Shown here piece after piece: positions 48,623 to 61,400 of a stretch of 64,000 nucleotides of DNA (positions within the stretch are counted from its first letter, which is position 1; each line of letters opens with the position of its first letter). A program made the translations under genes and the position numbers. Under the pieces are notes generated by a model. The model did no database searches. It saw only the letters and a program-made list of their open reading frames with translations, and was not told where the DNA came from. The stretch lies in the NCBI RefSeq assembly GCF_905475465.1, contig NC_062250.1, positions 10,748,501-10,812,500 on the forward strand, written 5' to 3'. Source of the stretch: Pieris napi (Eukaryota > Arthropoda > Insecta > Lepidoptera > Pieridae).

Positions 48623-51600
48623 ATGTCATCTTGGAAAACTCTACACAAGTGGTGCACAAGTTACAGCGCCGATTCCGTAGAGTGGTGTCCTGTGGAGCCC
48701 TACACGGACATACTTGTGTGTGGGACTTACCAACTCGATAAAACCGATGAAGGTGAGATTTAATTTTTGTTATTGGTTCTTCTGTTTTTGTGTTAAAATA
48801 TTTTTCTTTTGGCCGGATACGTCGCGTACATTTCTTAAACCAGTACGGAGATAGGACCTTCATCTTGGGACATAGTTGTTGTAATTCAAATCATTTATTT
48901 ATTTAGGTAACACAATGTACGTCAAAAAATAAATACGTATTAAATGCTTCTAATTTTACATTTTGTACGTACATTGTAAGCTCCATGTACCTAACGTCCC
49001 TGGATTGAACCACAAACCTCTTAAAGCGTCGAAATCACAAACCATCTTATTAACGGTAATTTAATAATAAAAAGTACTTTTTAAATTGCCAAAGTTAGTT
49101 AAAACTACGGAGCTATGTACGTGCGTTCTTTTGTCGCGTTATTGTCCTAGCCAGTAATAAAATCCACTGCCGGCATCATACGTACCGAACTTTTTAAGAC
49201 ACCCGTTATTTTGCTTACAAATAGCGATTGCTTGCTTGATTCGATTAAATTTTTAGATGGGTCTACTAAAAAGCAGAAAAGACTGGGAAGAATTTATTTA
49301 TTCAAAGTCAGCGATGATATGGATGAGATATGTCCTATACAAAGTATAGATACAGCAGGAATTTTAGACCAAAAATGGAGCTATAATTGCATTGATGGTC
49401 ATCCAGTTCTTGGTGCTGTGACATCTGAGGGTAGTTTACATCTGTACCGATTGGTCAATTTAAAATTGGAACGTTGGCTCGAAGCTGTGATTGGTGAAAA
49501 TGTTCTAGCGCTCTCACTTGATTGGTCGACGAATAAATATAATGGAAATACAAGTGTTATTGTTAGCGACTCGGCGGGAAATGTAACATTGTGGAAGGTG
49601 GATGATACTTTAGAAAAAGTTGGTGAGTGGCAAGCTCATGGATATGAAGCTTGGATTGCTGCATTTAATTATTGGAATTCGGATGTGTTTTATACAGGTA
49701 AGGAAACTAAAACTGTAAATCCTTAGTTTTTTTTATTAGGCTGTCATTTCACTATTCATTAAAATTTATTTATTTTCATTAAACAAGAAAATGTACCTAC
49801 ATAATAGTTTCTTAAACTGTGGACTAATTAAGTCAGCCTAGCTCCTTCCAGAAGCTCAAAAGTTTCCTGGGCCCTTCGCAGGCTTCACGGAGCTACCTCA
49901 CTGCTCCGTGGATTTCTGCTCGTAGGGAAGCTACAGTCACGCTCCAGGATTACGTGGGTGACTGATTTCTCTGCGCTGAAATAGCCTCTGCACAAGGAAA
50001 TGGCTGTCGCGCCAAGGACAAGATGTTTATTAAGGAGACAGTGACGTAATTGTCCTTACCATTATTTTAAGATTAATTCTTTTGAGGCTTAGAAGTCGCT
50101 TTGTCATAAGCGGGTTAACTGCTGGCAGTCCCATTTTGGACTGTCTGCAATCCGCGTTTTGCGACCAACGGCACAGTTCTGTGGATTGGCGAATCCAGGA
50201 GCTCGAATCTACGACACATTAAAAAAAATGTGTGTGTACTTATGTACACGCATTAGAAGTTATACTTCTTTGGCGTAACAAAATAAAAATTGTATTCTAC
50301 GTTTGTAAAAAAGATGACACTAACAATAGAAAAAAGGTATTTAATACATTGAAAGTTATATTATAACGCACTATCTAGTTAAATAAAGTTTATTTAAATA
50401 TCACAAAATAAAATATTGACTATAACTACCTTCAGGGTATTGATATTTTGTAACGGTGTGCGCGCGCATCGTAAAAAATTTACTCTTATCAATTTTCCCT
50501 AACGCGCCAAAAGAAATATAATTTCAAAAATTTCGATCGAATTAGGTCCAGTCATTTAGGAGTTTAATTGAAGACTAACGCACAGAAGATATATTTTGTT
50601 TATAAAACTTTGTTTTTGACAAATTAATTTATGTATTTTTTTAAATTCAGGTGGCGATGACTGCGTGTTGAAATGTTTCGACCGTAAATCTCCAGACGTA
50701 GTAATGACAAACCGAAGCCACGAAGCTGGAGTTACAGCTATTCGGAGCCACGTCGATGTTGAACACCAATTACTAACGGGGAGGTAACTTACTCGTACTA
50801 ATTGGTTAAGCGTTCAGCATGGCCGCGTATCACGAGTTTGAATCCCGGTTGGAGAGGGTATTGCCGAAGGGAGCGTTCAAGTATTATCACGCAATTTTTG
50901 GAGATTATTGACGCCCCCCCCCATGTAACGCGCCGTAGCGTTTTTCTGTACCCAAGTATAGTAAAACGTTTCGTGATCACCTAGTCAGATCTAATAGTCA
51001 AGTAGGTGATCAGCCTCCTGTGCCTGACACCGTCGCCGTCGCCTGTTTTATTTGGGTCCAAGGCAAAACGGGTTTCCTTCACCGTTCGAGCGAATGTTAA
51101 ATGTGCACGTAGAAAGAAACTCTATTGGTGCACAAAGCCACTCTCTACTATGTACTTGCATAAAGTATATGTGCGAAAAATCTTAGTTCTCCGCTTATCC
51201 TCCCTTCAGAGATTTTAGAAGCAGATATCAGGAAGTGGAGGAAGCTTCACACAATATTATCTGAAAATTAGTATTTTTAGCAGGCCTAAGATATACATAA
51301 ATATATTATTTTTTAGCTACGACGAAAAAGTACGTCTTTGGGACGCTAGGCAGATGAAACGCTGTCTAACTGAAACAAATGTTGGCGGCGGTGTTTGGCG
51401 CCTTAAATGGCATCCAAATCGCAAAAGCGTCATTTTAGCCGCTTGCATGTATGGAGGTTTTAGGCTTCTTCGAGCAGAAGACACAATTGAAATTCTCTAT
51501 GAATATTTAGAACACGAGAGTATAGCCTACGGTGCGGATTGGAAATTCGAAAACAAAGAATTGTCTATGGTAGCCACGTGTTCTTTTTACGATTGTAATC

Positions 51601-51644
51601 TGCGTATCGGGGAAATTAATATTGACAATACCAAAGTACTATGA
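48623..51644 (+). CDS. Dph7: Dph7: diphthine methyl ester esterase, WD40 protein
   Basis: Four exons join in phase: 48623-48752, 49257-49697, 50651-50783 and 51317-51644, giving 343 residues. An acceptor at 48615-48616 shows an intron in the 5' leader. WD-repeat signatures are seen as SVEWCP, LWKVDD, YWNSDVFYTGGDDCVLKCFDRK and LLTGSYDEKVRLWDAR. The C-terminal YGADW...VATCSFYD block is typical of DPH7/WDR85, which removes the methyl group from methylated diphthine on elongation factor 2 so that the last amidation can occur, in the cytoplasm. It is shorter than human DPH7 (about 450 residues) but complete at both ends. Intron 2 carries a LINE fragment and a MITE, and intron 3 carries a DNA-element fragment and a SINE. 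Polyadenylation signals follow near 51745 and 51786. Confidence 0.92.
49840..50215 (-). pseudogene. LINE reverse transcriptase C-terminal remnant (Jockey/R1-like)
   Basis: On the minus strand the pieces ITSLNKHLVLGATAISLCRG and ESVTHVILE-like text (YFSAEKSVTHVILERDC) match the cysteine-containing end of LINE polyproteins (typically CR-C-EE-E-HVLLEC), followed by a degraded SLRRAQETFELLEGA. Several stops and frame changes mark it as dead. It is inside Dph7 intron 2. Confidence 0.55.
50221..50530. mobile_element. MITE family A copy in Dph7 intron 2
   Basis: The left end is poly-A, gtgtgtgtacttatgtacac and gaagttatacttctttggcg. The right end is gtgcgcgcgcatcgtaaaaa then cgccaaaagaaatataattt. 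It is close in length and sequence to the 14185 copy. Confidence 0.75.
50868..51160. mobile_element. Truncated DNA element plus SINE fragment in Dph7 intron 3
   Basis: 50868-50985 (gagcgttcaagtattatcac, catgtaacgcgccgtagcgt) is the right half of the element seen at 23449. Directly beside it, 50995-51135 is a minus-orientation SINE fragment (aggtgatcagcctcctgtgc, tcgagcgaatgttaaatg). Confidence 0.6.
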
Positions 51645-54600
51645 TTATATGTTTTATTATGAAAGAATGTATAAGTAAAACCTCGCTTGTTAAAATAGAT
51701 TTTATATATTTATAAAGGTGATTAAACGAGCTAGCCAATGTAACAATAAACTTGTAAAAACAATTGTTTTCTATTTAAACGCGATTCTAAATAAAAATAC
51801 TAAAATCATTTTAAACATGTTGTATTTCAATTTGCTTATGTCATGATAAATATAATTTATAACAATTACATACTTAAAGTAGATTTGCCGTAATTGTTTA
51901 AAAAATTACACCATTTACTTATAAAGGCTTTGGAGTATCCGATATTGTTCGCATCTACGCGCCATCATGTCTGAATAAACTTTTTAAAACACTAAACTGG
52001 CCTGATCATTCCTACTATAAATTTGTACCTTAATATTCTCTACATCTATTCTAATTCACTGGAAAGTATGATTAATTTACACCACATTCCCGCTAAAATT
52101 CATTTAGTTAAAATTTTATCGAAGCTACTCAAAGCATAATATACAAATGCTTAAAACATTTTGTTATCTTTTAAGGTTTAATAGTGATAGATAGATCCGC
52201 CTTGAGCGGTAAAGAAAAAAAATGATATTTTTTCAAAAGTGCAAAAATGCTGTTTAAATTTCAATGTTGATAATTTTTTTTAAATCAACTTTCTAAAAAA
52301 ATTAAAACTGAAAAGATAGTTTCTTAGTGACACGTGAGGTCTAACATGTTTTAATAAAAATATGTATATTCATGCGCACTACCCTGCATTTGCGTTATTG
52401 CTGCGTTGTTTACTCTGTGAAGTCTCGATTTCTTAACGGGCAACACTGTTAAAATTTTCAGCCATAGACTAAAAACTGTCTTTATAATATTGATGAAAAA
52501 GTATACATTTAGTAGTCTTACAAGAACATTTTGGCAATTTAAAGAGTTATAAGCATTGCGCAAAGAATAATGAACCTTCGGTATTAAAAAAAAGTTACCT
52601 ATTATCACATGAGTTTCGATTCCTATCACATGCCAAAATGAACTTGTAATACTGTTGCAATAAATATTTCTTCGGGCTTTTAATGACTTGAGATAAATCA
52701 TACATTAGTTCCATCAATGACCCTTTAAAGAAATTAAAAACTTGGCGACTAGTTTGGTAGCTGATGGCAACACTGTCTTTTATTGTTAGATACAATTATA
52801 TATCTTTACATATTTTTTTCTAGACGTAAGCTTACAATAAACGCGATAGCGTATACTAAGGCAATTTTAATTTAATATTTTTCTGGATTAGTGAATATAT
52901 GTATTCTTAAAGATAACAGTGCTAAATCTTATATGGTATAAATCCTTGATAAGTAAAATATTTGTTTCATTTATGTGTTTTAAATGACAGTGACAGAACA
53001 TATATAAGGCATTTAGAATGTTTATGGGTAAAGCTCAAAGTCAACTTAGGGTAAGTATCAGCTCCGTGTGTCAAAATATGGATTTGACTTATGTAAGTCT
53101 AGTTTAGCCTTGACTCAGAATCTTACCCATACATGTTATTTTGTTCAATTCATTGTAGTTGTTTTTTTCATTTTAGACATTATATTCTAGTCTTTTTCGA
53201 AATAAATATTGTTTCCGACTTATAAAGGAAACATAGAAACAGATAAAATACACCATCACATTTATTGTAAACCTATTAAACCAACCAATTTAAACTTAAA
53301 TTGGTTGGTTTAATTTTAATTAACAATAAAATCGCCCGCGACGTTTCCCTAGCTTGATTTTCACTAAATTTATGGATAGTTCTAGTAAATACTGTTTTCA
53401 GATTTTCTTTATATACTGAAATAAAACTATTTCTGTCTGAAACTGTATTAGTTTTAAAACAAATAATTTTCTATGTGACTGACTTAAGGTGGCTGTCAAC
53501 ATTCCCAGCCCTACCATCAGATGATAGCAAAATTTTAGTATGTTAACTATAAAAAATTTAAAATTCCTACACAAGACGTATTATTATGTCCTTTAATCAT
53601 ATAATTCTACTATATCGTGGCTCCGAGAAAATTGCTTTTTTGCAATTTTGGTTTTCTCTCCAATACTAAAAAAATAATAAAGATAAAAAAGCGGGAGTTT
53701 CACTGAAGTTTTGCTAAAATTTACAGAAAAATTTAATAGTTATTGCCATTTTTGAAATTAAATTTTAGACTGTGCTCTCTAACTAATAAAAATTGTATTT
53801 CTTGTGATGTTTGAGAATAAAATAAAATCTAGCATCATTGCATGTAGTCATGTTATATCACCAAATATAATGCTTTGTTTGTGAAACTAATAGGTAACTA
53901 TTAACTAAACACAGTTTCGATAGAGTAAATAGTTTTATTCCATATGTAACATTGGCGCTTATGCCTATACAATATAAAGTACAGTCTAAAAACTATACAG
54001 GTGTCTGTATCCTAGTACCATTTTATTTGTAAGTAAAAAACTGGCAACTTTTTCAAGAATGGCAATACTGCCACAGACAAACAACTGGCATTGGTGGAAG
54101 TATTGACATACTAAGCACATTTTTGTATTCTACTAAAATTGTAAACAATATTCACAAGTTAAGAATTAAAAAAAAAATTTCAGTGAGGTTTTAACTTTAG
54201 TTTATTGTATTAAAATTTTACTTTATTTTTGCCTTTTTAAGTCAATCTCCGTCCACCTGTATAGAATTTTAATCCTATGAGGCTTTAACTGTACAATATA
54301 TAGTACAGTTTACCTACAACTAATAAATGGTGTTCTGATGCTACAACTGATATATATACATTACACTATATATACAATCCCATGACTTATGTACAGTGAT
54401 GCTGCAATTCATAAATTACTTCTAAAACTTTATAACAAAGTATATATCTACAATTATCTATACTAAATATATTATGTACTTGGTATGTTATACCGCCAGT
54501 GATACTTCCAAATTTGACTCTTACTTCTATATAAACGGTATTAAGTTTTCGTCACCATAATACAATATACTTAAAAAAACCAAGATCTATAATTGTTACG

Positions 54601-55489
54601 ACAAATTCATATCACAAAAATATAGAAAATGCATTTAAGCATTTGGCATCAGAACACCTCTGGTTATATCAATTTTATTCTCCATCTCGGTAAGAATTAT
54701 TTGGCAAAATTACTCGAATGAAACATGATTTATATTTTATGAGAGATTCCAATTTCAGATACAAAAGTATTCAAAGAATTTGAAACCATTAAAAGCGATT
54801 GAGTATTGACAGCTCAATAAAATACTGTAAATTTTATACAAAATTGTAACAATTCAATGAACTAATTGAATTTACAACCGCATCCACTCCATGTGATCTA
54901 TCATCCGTTACAAATAATTTGTGCTAAAATACTAAATCGCACAAGCTACTAATTAAGGTTCAAGAATATTTCATAGAAACCAATGCTAGAATAAAGGGAT
55001 TAGGTGTTCGGAAGTTAATTTTGGTCCCTTGAAACAAGAACCGAGTTGCTATACTATATAAGTGGGATTATTACGGTAACTGAGGCATGACTGTCACACA
55101 GGTACTGAGAGACCATTTGTTGGTGAAATGAATGCGTTACAGACCACAATACATAAAAATTAGTTCTTTAAGATCTTCAATACATTTAGTTGGCTTAAAA
55201 AATTTGTTATTGATAAACTCCATCAGCCTAAAACTTTCATTTTAAAAGGTCAATACTGATGTTCCGTAATCCAGGTCAGGACAGGCATATCTATTCTGTT
55301 TTCTTACCAGTCAAATTCACACTCGGGCTTCAATACAAACTGAAAGACTTGTGGGTACGTTCTGGCCAAAACACTAACGAGTGCATGACTAACCAATCTA
55401 CACTTTAAACGGTCACCAAAATTGATCTCAATCACTTCACAAACACTTTCATAATCACTGGTGTAACACTATCACTATTGGGCAGTGTG
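51645..55489. other. AT-rich convergent 3' region of Dph7 and the ePHD gene
   Basis: No coding exon is supported. Part is probably the 3' UTR of the minus-strand ePHD gene; a minus-strand AATAAA at about 53930 could end it after about 1.5 kb, but the end is not determinable. It includes the perfect hairpin at 53275. Confidence 0.5.
53275..53314. repeat. Second perfect 18-bp inverted repeat with 4-nt loop
   Basis: The arm attaaaccaaccaattta (53275-53292) is followed by a 4-base spacer and its exact reverse complement (53297-53314). The arm and loop lengths are identical to the hairpin at 15423, with unrelated sequence. Confidence 0.95.
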
Positions 55490-58400
55490 CTAAGCGTGTC
55501 GAGGACATACAGCCTTGAAGTTCTCATCGTCCAACTGCCACTTGTTTGTGCGAGCACAGGGCAGGTGAGCCCTAGCACGGCAAGTTCTGGTCGCGCAGGC
55601 AATCGGCGCTCCGGACGTGGAACAATGTGCGCACTTTGAGGCCCGAGAGCCCCAAACGGCTTGCGCGAGGCCCCAAATTCGGGCGCCGATTGCGACGAGC
55701 CCCGGGGCCCATACGGCACACGCTTCGTGGAACCAAACTTCTGCCCCCGCTTCCACGCTAGGGAATCGGGTTTGTGATAATTCGTCTAGCGATCTGAAAT
55801 GCAGATTACAAAATAAATATTTTGAACCTCCAAATTATAAAAAAAAGTGCGTGCGTTCAAGTACACATGTGAGAAGTGACCCTTATTTTTAAATTAATTA
55901 TTAAAAAGCCCCAATAGATGATCATGTACCAGTATATGATCACTTCATGTATTTGTATTTCTATATTCACACTGTTTACACACTGTATATTATGTGCTAA
56001 TGATAATATAAATAAATAAAAAGTCTGCGTTTACTGCACAAGACGTTATGGGACAGAATTGCTATCTAAAGTTCTAATATGTAACTACTAAACGAATACA
56101 TCAACCAATAGCGTGTATTTGTTCTCGATCTCACTCTTCTTAGACAAAAACGTTGCACATCTTCGTGACGTTTCACTTAAAAAATCGTACCTAAATTCAT
56201 CACAGGTGGTGTCAACCGTATAGGGTCCGAATAGGTCTCCCAGGCCAGCGTGGTGGGGCCCTCTCTCACAAAAGGCACAAAGCCACGAGGCATCAGGTGT
56301 ACTGGCGTCGTATCTCAGTCCCAAAGTACTCGCGTGAAGTCCGCGAGCTTTGAGCCCGTTCCGCCATTCGTCCGCCGTACGTCTGTCGTCTTCCGTCGCC
56401 GTTGCGTTGACCACCGCTACTGAAACTGGGGAGTCACGTGGCCCTACGATCTGAAATTTCAATTTTATCGATTTTTATATGATATAACTTCACTTGTATT
56501 ATAACTAAACAGTGGCGTAACAATAGGGTGGCAGAGCTGGCAAAATGCCCCGACCCAAGAGGGCCCCTGACCAAGAGATATTATGTTCTATGGATGTGAT
56601 GTCTCCAATACGCATTGGGCTAGCGCGGGGACTACAGACCATTCCCTCTCGCCTAAGAGAGGAGGCCTATGGCCATTAGTGGGACATATACAACGTGTAA
56701 TTGAGTACACTGAAAATCTTGAAGTTTATTAAAATTCAACTGAGCACAACATGACGATTTTTATTGATAGGCCCCCAAAAAAAGAATTTCCACAAAAGTG
56801 GAAATGGGCAGGCCACATAATCAGGGGAAAGGACAAATGGAGTAAAATAATCACACAATGGTACCCAAGAGATGGAAAGAGAAAGAGAGGTAGACCACAA
56901 AAAAGGTGGAACGACGACATTATACAAGTCGCGGGAACAACATGGGGTAGAGTGGCCATAGAAAGGCCAGAATGGAGAAGCTTGGCTTGCCTTTGGCACA
57001 TGGCAAACGGACACGCAAAAGTGGAACAAAAGAACAATCTCGAACAATAAATAAAAAATACTGTCATGTCCGATAAGAGGCTATAATATATTATATATTA
57101 TGTTTGTAACAAATTGGCTCAAAAGGTATATTGGTAAGTAAAAATTCTTTCACCATTTGAATGCTACACTGATTAATATAGGTTATTTTAATTACAATAA
57201 GGATCTCTATTAAAACTACAATAATGTTAACTATGGTGTAAAAAAATGTCTATAAAATATCTTTCATCGCATGCGCTGAGAAAACTAATTACGATAGAAC
57301 AAAAAAATGTTCCACAATATTAAAGAACATATCAATATCTATAATGGCCATAAATTTGTTTACAGCTTTGTTACAGATTAATTGATTATTAGCTAACCTG
57401 AATGTAAGGCCCCCTTGACCGACTGGAACTGGCATTACTTCCCGAGTCATACGCATCCTTCAAAGCCTCTTTCTTACTTATCCCCTTTTTCCTCGCCACC
57501 TTCCTTCTTGGCCCTTCATCCCCCGTCGACCGCCTGCTAGACCGCTTAGAGGCCTTTTTCTCTCCTTTCGTTGGTGCAGATTTCCGTCTTTTCTTCGGTT
57601 TAGCAGTAGCCTTCTCCTCAGCTTTAGATTCAGCTGGTTCCTCAATATCACCAAACATTTTCTCCATTTGATTCTCGACTTCCACGAACGCCGATGTGGG
57701 TTCCGCCATCTTCGTTGCGCTGGCTTCGGGTTCGGCCGGTTTCGCCTCCGAGGGTGATTCCACTGGAACGTTCGTAGATTCCGAGTTTGTTCTGGCGCTC
57801 CTGCGTCTAGGTGCAGCGGCCGTCGGAGGCGGTTCTATTTCTTCTTTCGGTGTCGATTTTTCTTTTTGTTCTTTTGGCGACTTCGGCGGGGATTTAGGTG
57901 GGGACTTAGGGGGTGTTTTGACTGGCGATTTCTCCGGTTCGGGACTAGCTAGGACACTTTTGAGTTTGTCAATCGTGATGGGCGTTTCCGGTTCCGGGAA
58001 GGGTTCCGTGGGGATATCTCTTCGCTCCGTGTTGGCTATCAGGGCTGCGATATCGTCTATTGTTTCTGAAGAGTCGGAGCGGGTTTTTCTTCTGGCGTGT
58101 GGTTCTGGCATTTCGGGGGTGGGTGGTTTGTCCGGTCTGTCTTGTTTATCCTGTTTTTCTGGTTCATTTTGTTTTACTGGTTTCTCGGGCCCGTTGTGAG
58201 TGTCTCCATTTTGTATGGTCAAAGGACGAGGCATATCAGACGGCGGAGGTGGAATGGGTACTCGTATCGTGCGTTCTGGTTTCCTTTTCCGCTTTGAACC
58301 TGGAGGAGCTCCACAGGAGTCGGCTGAATCCTGAAAAATTTGAAATATAGTGTTAAAGTTTGTAATTACTATGAGAATTACTTATGGCCTGTTTAGGGGA

Positions 58401-61400
58401 ATCAAAGAGAAAAAATAATCCCATGTGAAATACATTAGGGAGTAATCGTTACATATTACACATATCGGTGAAGGAAAACATCGTGAGGAAACCGACATGT
58501 CTTAGACCCAAAAAGTCAACGGCGTGTGTCAGGCACTGGAGGCTGATCACCACGTGCCTATTGGATAGAAAAACGATCATGAAATAGATTCAGAAATCTG
58601 AGGCCTAGACCTAAAGAGGTTGTAGCGCCACTGATTTATTTTTTAATCGTAACATATACCTCATTAGAAGACGGGGGCGAAGGCGTAGGGGCCGCCCTAG
58701 AATGCACAATCACAGAATGAGGCGACGAAGGGGCAGGGGCAGACAATCTCTCCAGGAGAGCATCAACCCTCGCGTGAGACGGACGTGGCGCTGCGCGGGC
58801 TATGAGGCTGTTTATCGTCGGGGCATCTCTCACAGATAGAGCTGGGGCATGGGGCGACCCGTTGGCCCCACGAGACCCCACCGTCAAGTCCACGCCTCCA
58901 CGGGCGTATGCTAAGAATTCTTCTGCCCGGACAAGTTTTTCTGAAACTGTATATTACTCTTTAAGAATAAATACGTATATAAAAATAAAAACATATATGT
59001 TTAATTATGTTATATAATTGTTAAACATTGGTATGGTATATCTATAAACAGTATATGTACAATGTAAGTGCGTGCTCCTATTTCACCATGCCTCCTGCTT
59101 ATAGAGGACAAATCTTTGTTTTTAATTTATTTTATTATTATCACTTAAAATGTTATGTGGAACATGGTGTAATGGTTGCAGCTCCTTACAAACATTGTGT
59201 AAAACAAAAACTTGGCGATTAAAAAGAGTGGCAGAGAGTTTACTGCCAGTTCTTCTCTTCCGTTCTACGCCCTTGATTTGAGAACTGGCAGTAAATGTAA
59301 AATTAGAAGCATTTAATGTATTTTTTTCGACATTCATAAGTGTACATTGTGTTACCTATATGAATAAATGATTTTTGACTTTTTGTTGTTTGAAATATGA
59401 GTATGAAAGAAATCATAAATGTGTTAAAGCCGAACCAACCTTTTGATATGGAATATTTACCTCGCCCTGGACCCAAATGTGGATACAAGTCAGCTGGAGG
59501 CATCCCGGATCCAGCCTTCACATCACCGGGTGATGGAGTGTGTCTGTAATTATAAGAGGAGCTCATAATTTTTCTTCACGCTATATTATTATAAAAAATA
59601 AAACCTTACCCCATTATTCATTAAAATTAATACTAGTAAAGTGAGGATAAATCCTATTTATTCTGATTAAAAAGGAAGAATTAGAAAAGGAGGAAATTAC
59701 CAATTTTAATATTTCCTAGGTACTTTTGATATGTCAGTAATAATAAAATAAAATATGTTTATTATGGAATATAATATATAGAATCACCTTTTCCACTCTA
59801 TTAAATTTGTGTCGGTAGACATCCCTACTCATCGGCAAAGAAGACAGAGGGTGTAGGCCGAGAGAGACAGCCGGCGTAAAAAACTCTCGGTACTCTTTTA
59901 AAATAGCAAATCATAAAACAACACTTATTTTAAAACAAATATCGCAAATTAATTAGAAGTAGCCTGTCTAGCACTAGTCCCAGGCCCTTTTATCAACTAG
60001 ATAATCGTTAACTTTATAGTAAGCCTTTTCACACAGCTTTCCTTTAATACATTTCTTAAATTTATTAAAAGGCAGAGAAAAAGAGCCTCTGGGATTAACT
60101 CCCATGTTAAAATCCAATACATTTTTGACGAACGGGAGTTACATATAGCACTAAGTCTTGTTTCTTTGTCACAGATGTAAGTATAATTGAATATCATAAT
60201 AGGAAATTTAATTTTTGCATTAAATTTGCAATAATTGTTCCTTCAAAGCACGCCGTAATCAGTTGTAGTAATTATTGTATTAAGAACTATAAAGATTACT
60301 GAAATAGATTATAAATATCCCAAACAGCTAAGTACACACGAAAATTGCGACGTCATTTTAAAGTATTTACTTAAAACTACTTGCAAAAACGTAGGCAATT
60401 TTATATCCGTTTAATTGTCTTTTTTGTATTAGTAATAAATTTATTTATTTTCTTAAAATTACTATTTCTTCTCTACTTGTAAACACATCGTTATGAAGAG
60501 GCCTTGGTGTGGGCAACACACAATCTCGAGCAAAACCAGTGGCTCTGCAATCTTTGTCTGTATCTCAGACTTCTGTATGTGTTTCGTGATTATTTTTACT
60601 AATAGGCAAGTAGGTGTAGCTTTCGGTACCTAACTCACGCTATCGACTTTTTGGGTTTAAAGATGCTGCTTTCCTGACGATGTTATGATGATGTATCGCT
60701 GTAGCTACTAAGCCATTGCTCACACATTAAAAGCTTAGAAAAATGGAAAAATTTCTAGTACAAAGACTCGATTGTACGTAAATAACGTATTTATTGTTAT
60801 ACGTGGTTACAACACGAACAAAACTCTATTTAAGATATCTTTATTTATCAATACCTAAAACCACCGTCTAAGTCTACCTGATGGACATAATAGTTGTGGG
60901 TGGGGGTATGAATTTAACTACATAGGTACTAGCAATCAAAGACGAATATATGAATTTTACAACATCTTTGCCATTACTCAATCTTGAAATAATAAAACCT
61001 TATTTAAACTATTTGCTGCTAATATTTACCGTAAAAAAAATAGGAATATTTTATAAATGTAAAATAAATACAATTAAATACAAATATTTTATAAATGCAA
61101 TAAATATACACATTCTGACCATAGAAAACACAAAATAAACTGTCAGATGGCGACGTGCGTTTCGTATAGTTAAGTTTTCTTCTAAAAAATGTATTTGTTA
61201 ATGAGAAGTTGTTTAAACTTTAAATTAAGTTATTAACTTTTATCGCTCTGAGGTTTTTACAGTTGTAACATGTTACAGGGATTCTTCAAGAAAAGAGTTC
61301 TCCTGCCCGTTTGCCCCATATATTTTTTGCTTATGTTGCGATTTTTAAATGGCTACATTTATCCATTACTAAATACATTACGGGTTTACCTCATGAGATG

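Noticed and set aside
57696..58199. 167-codon Gly/Ser/Phe-rich plus-strand ORF
   Set aside because: It is antisense to the Pro/Lys/Glu-rich exon of the ePHD gene, whose flanking splice sites and phase are consistent.
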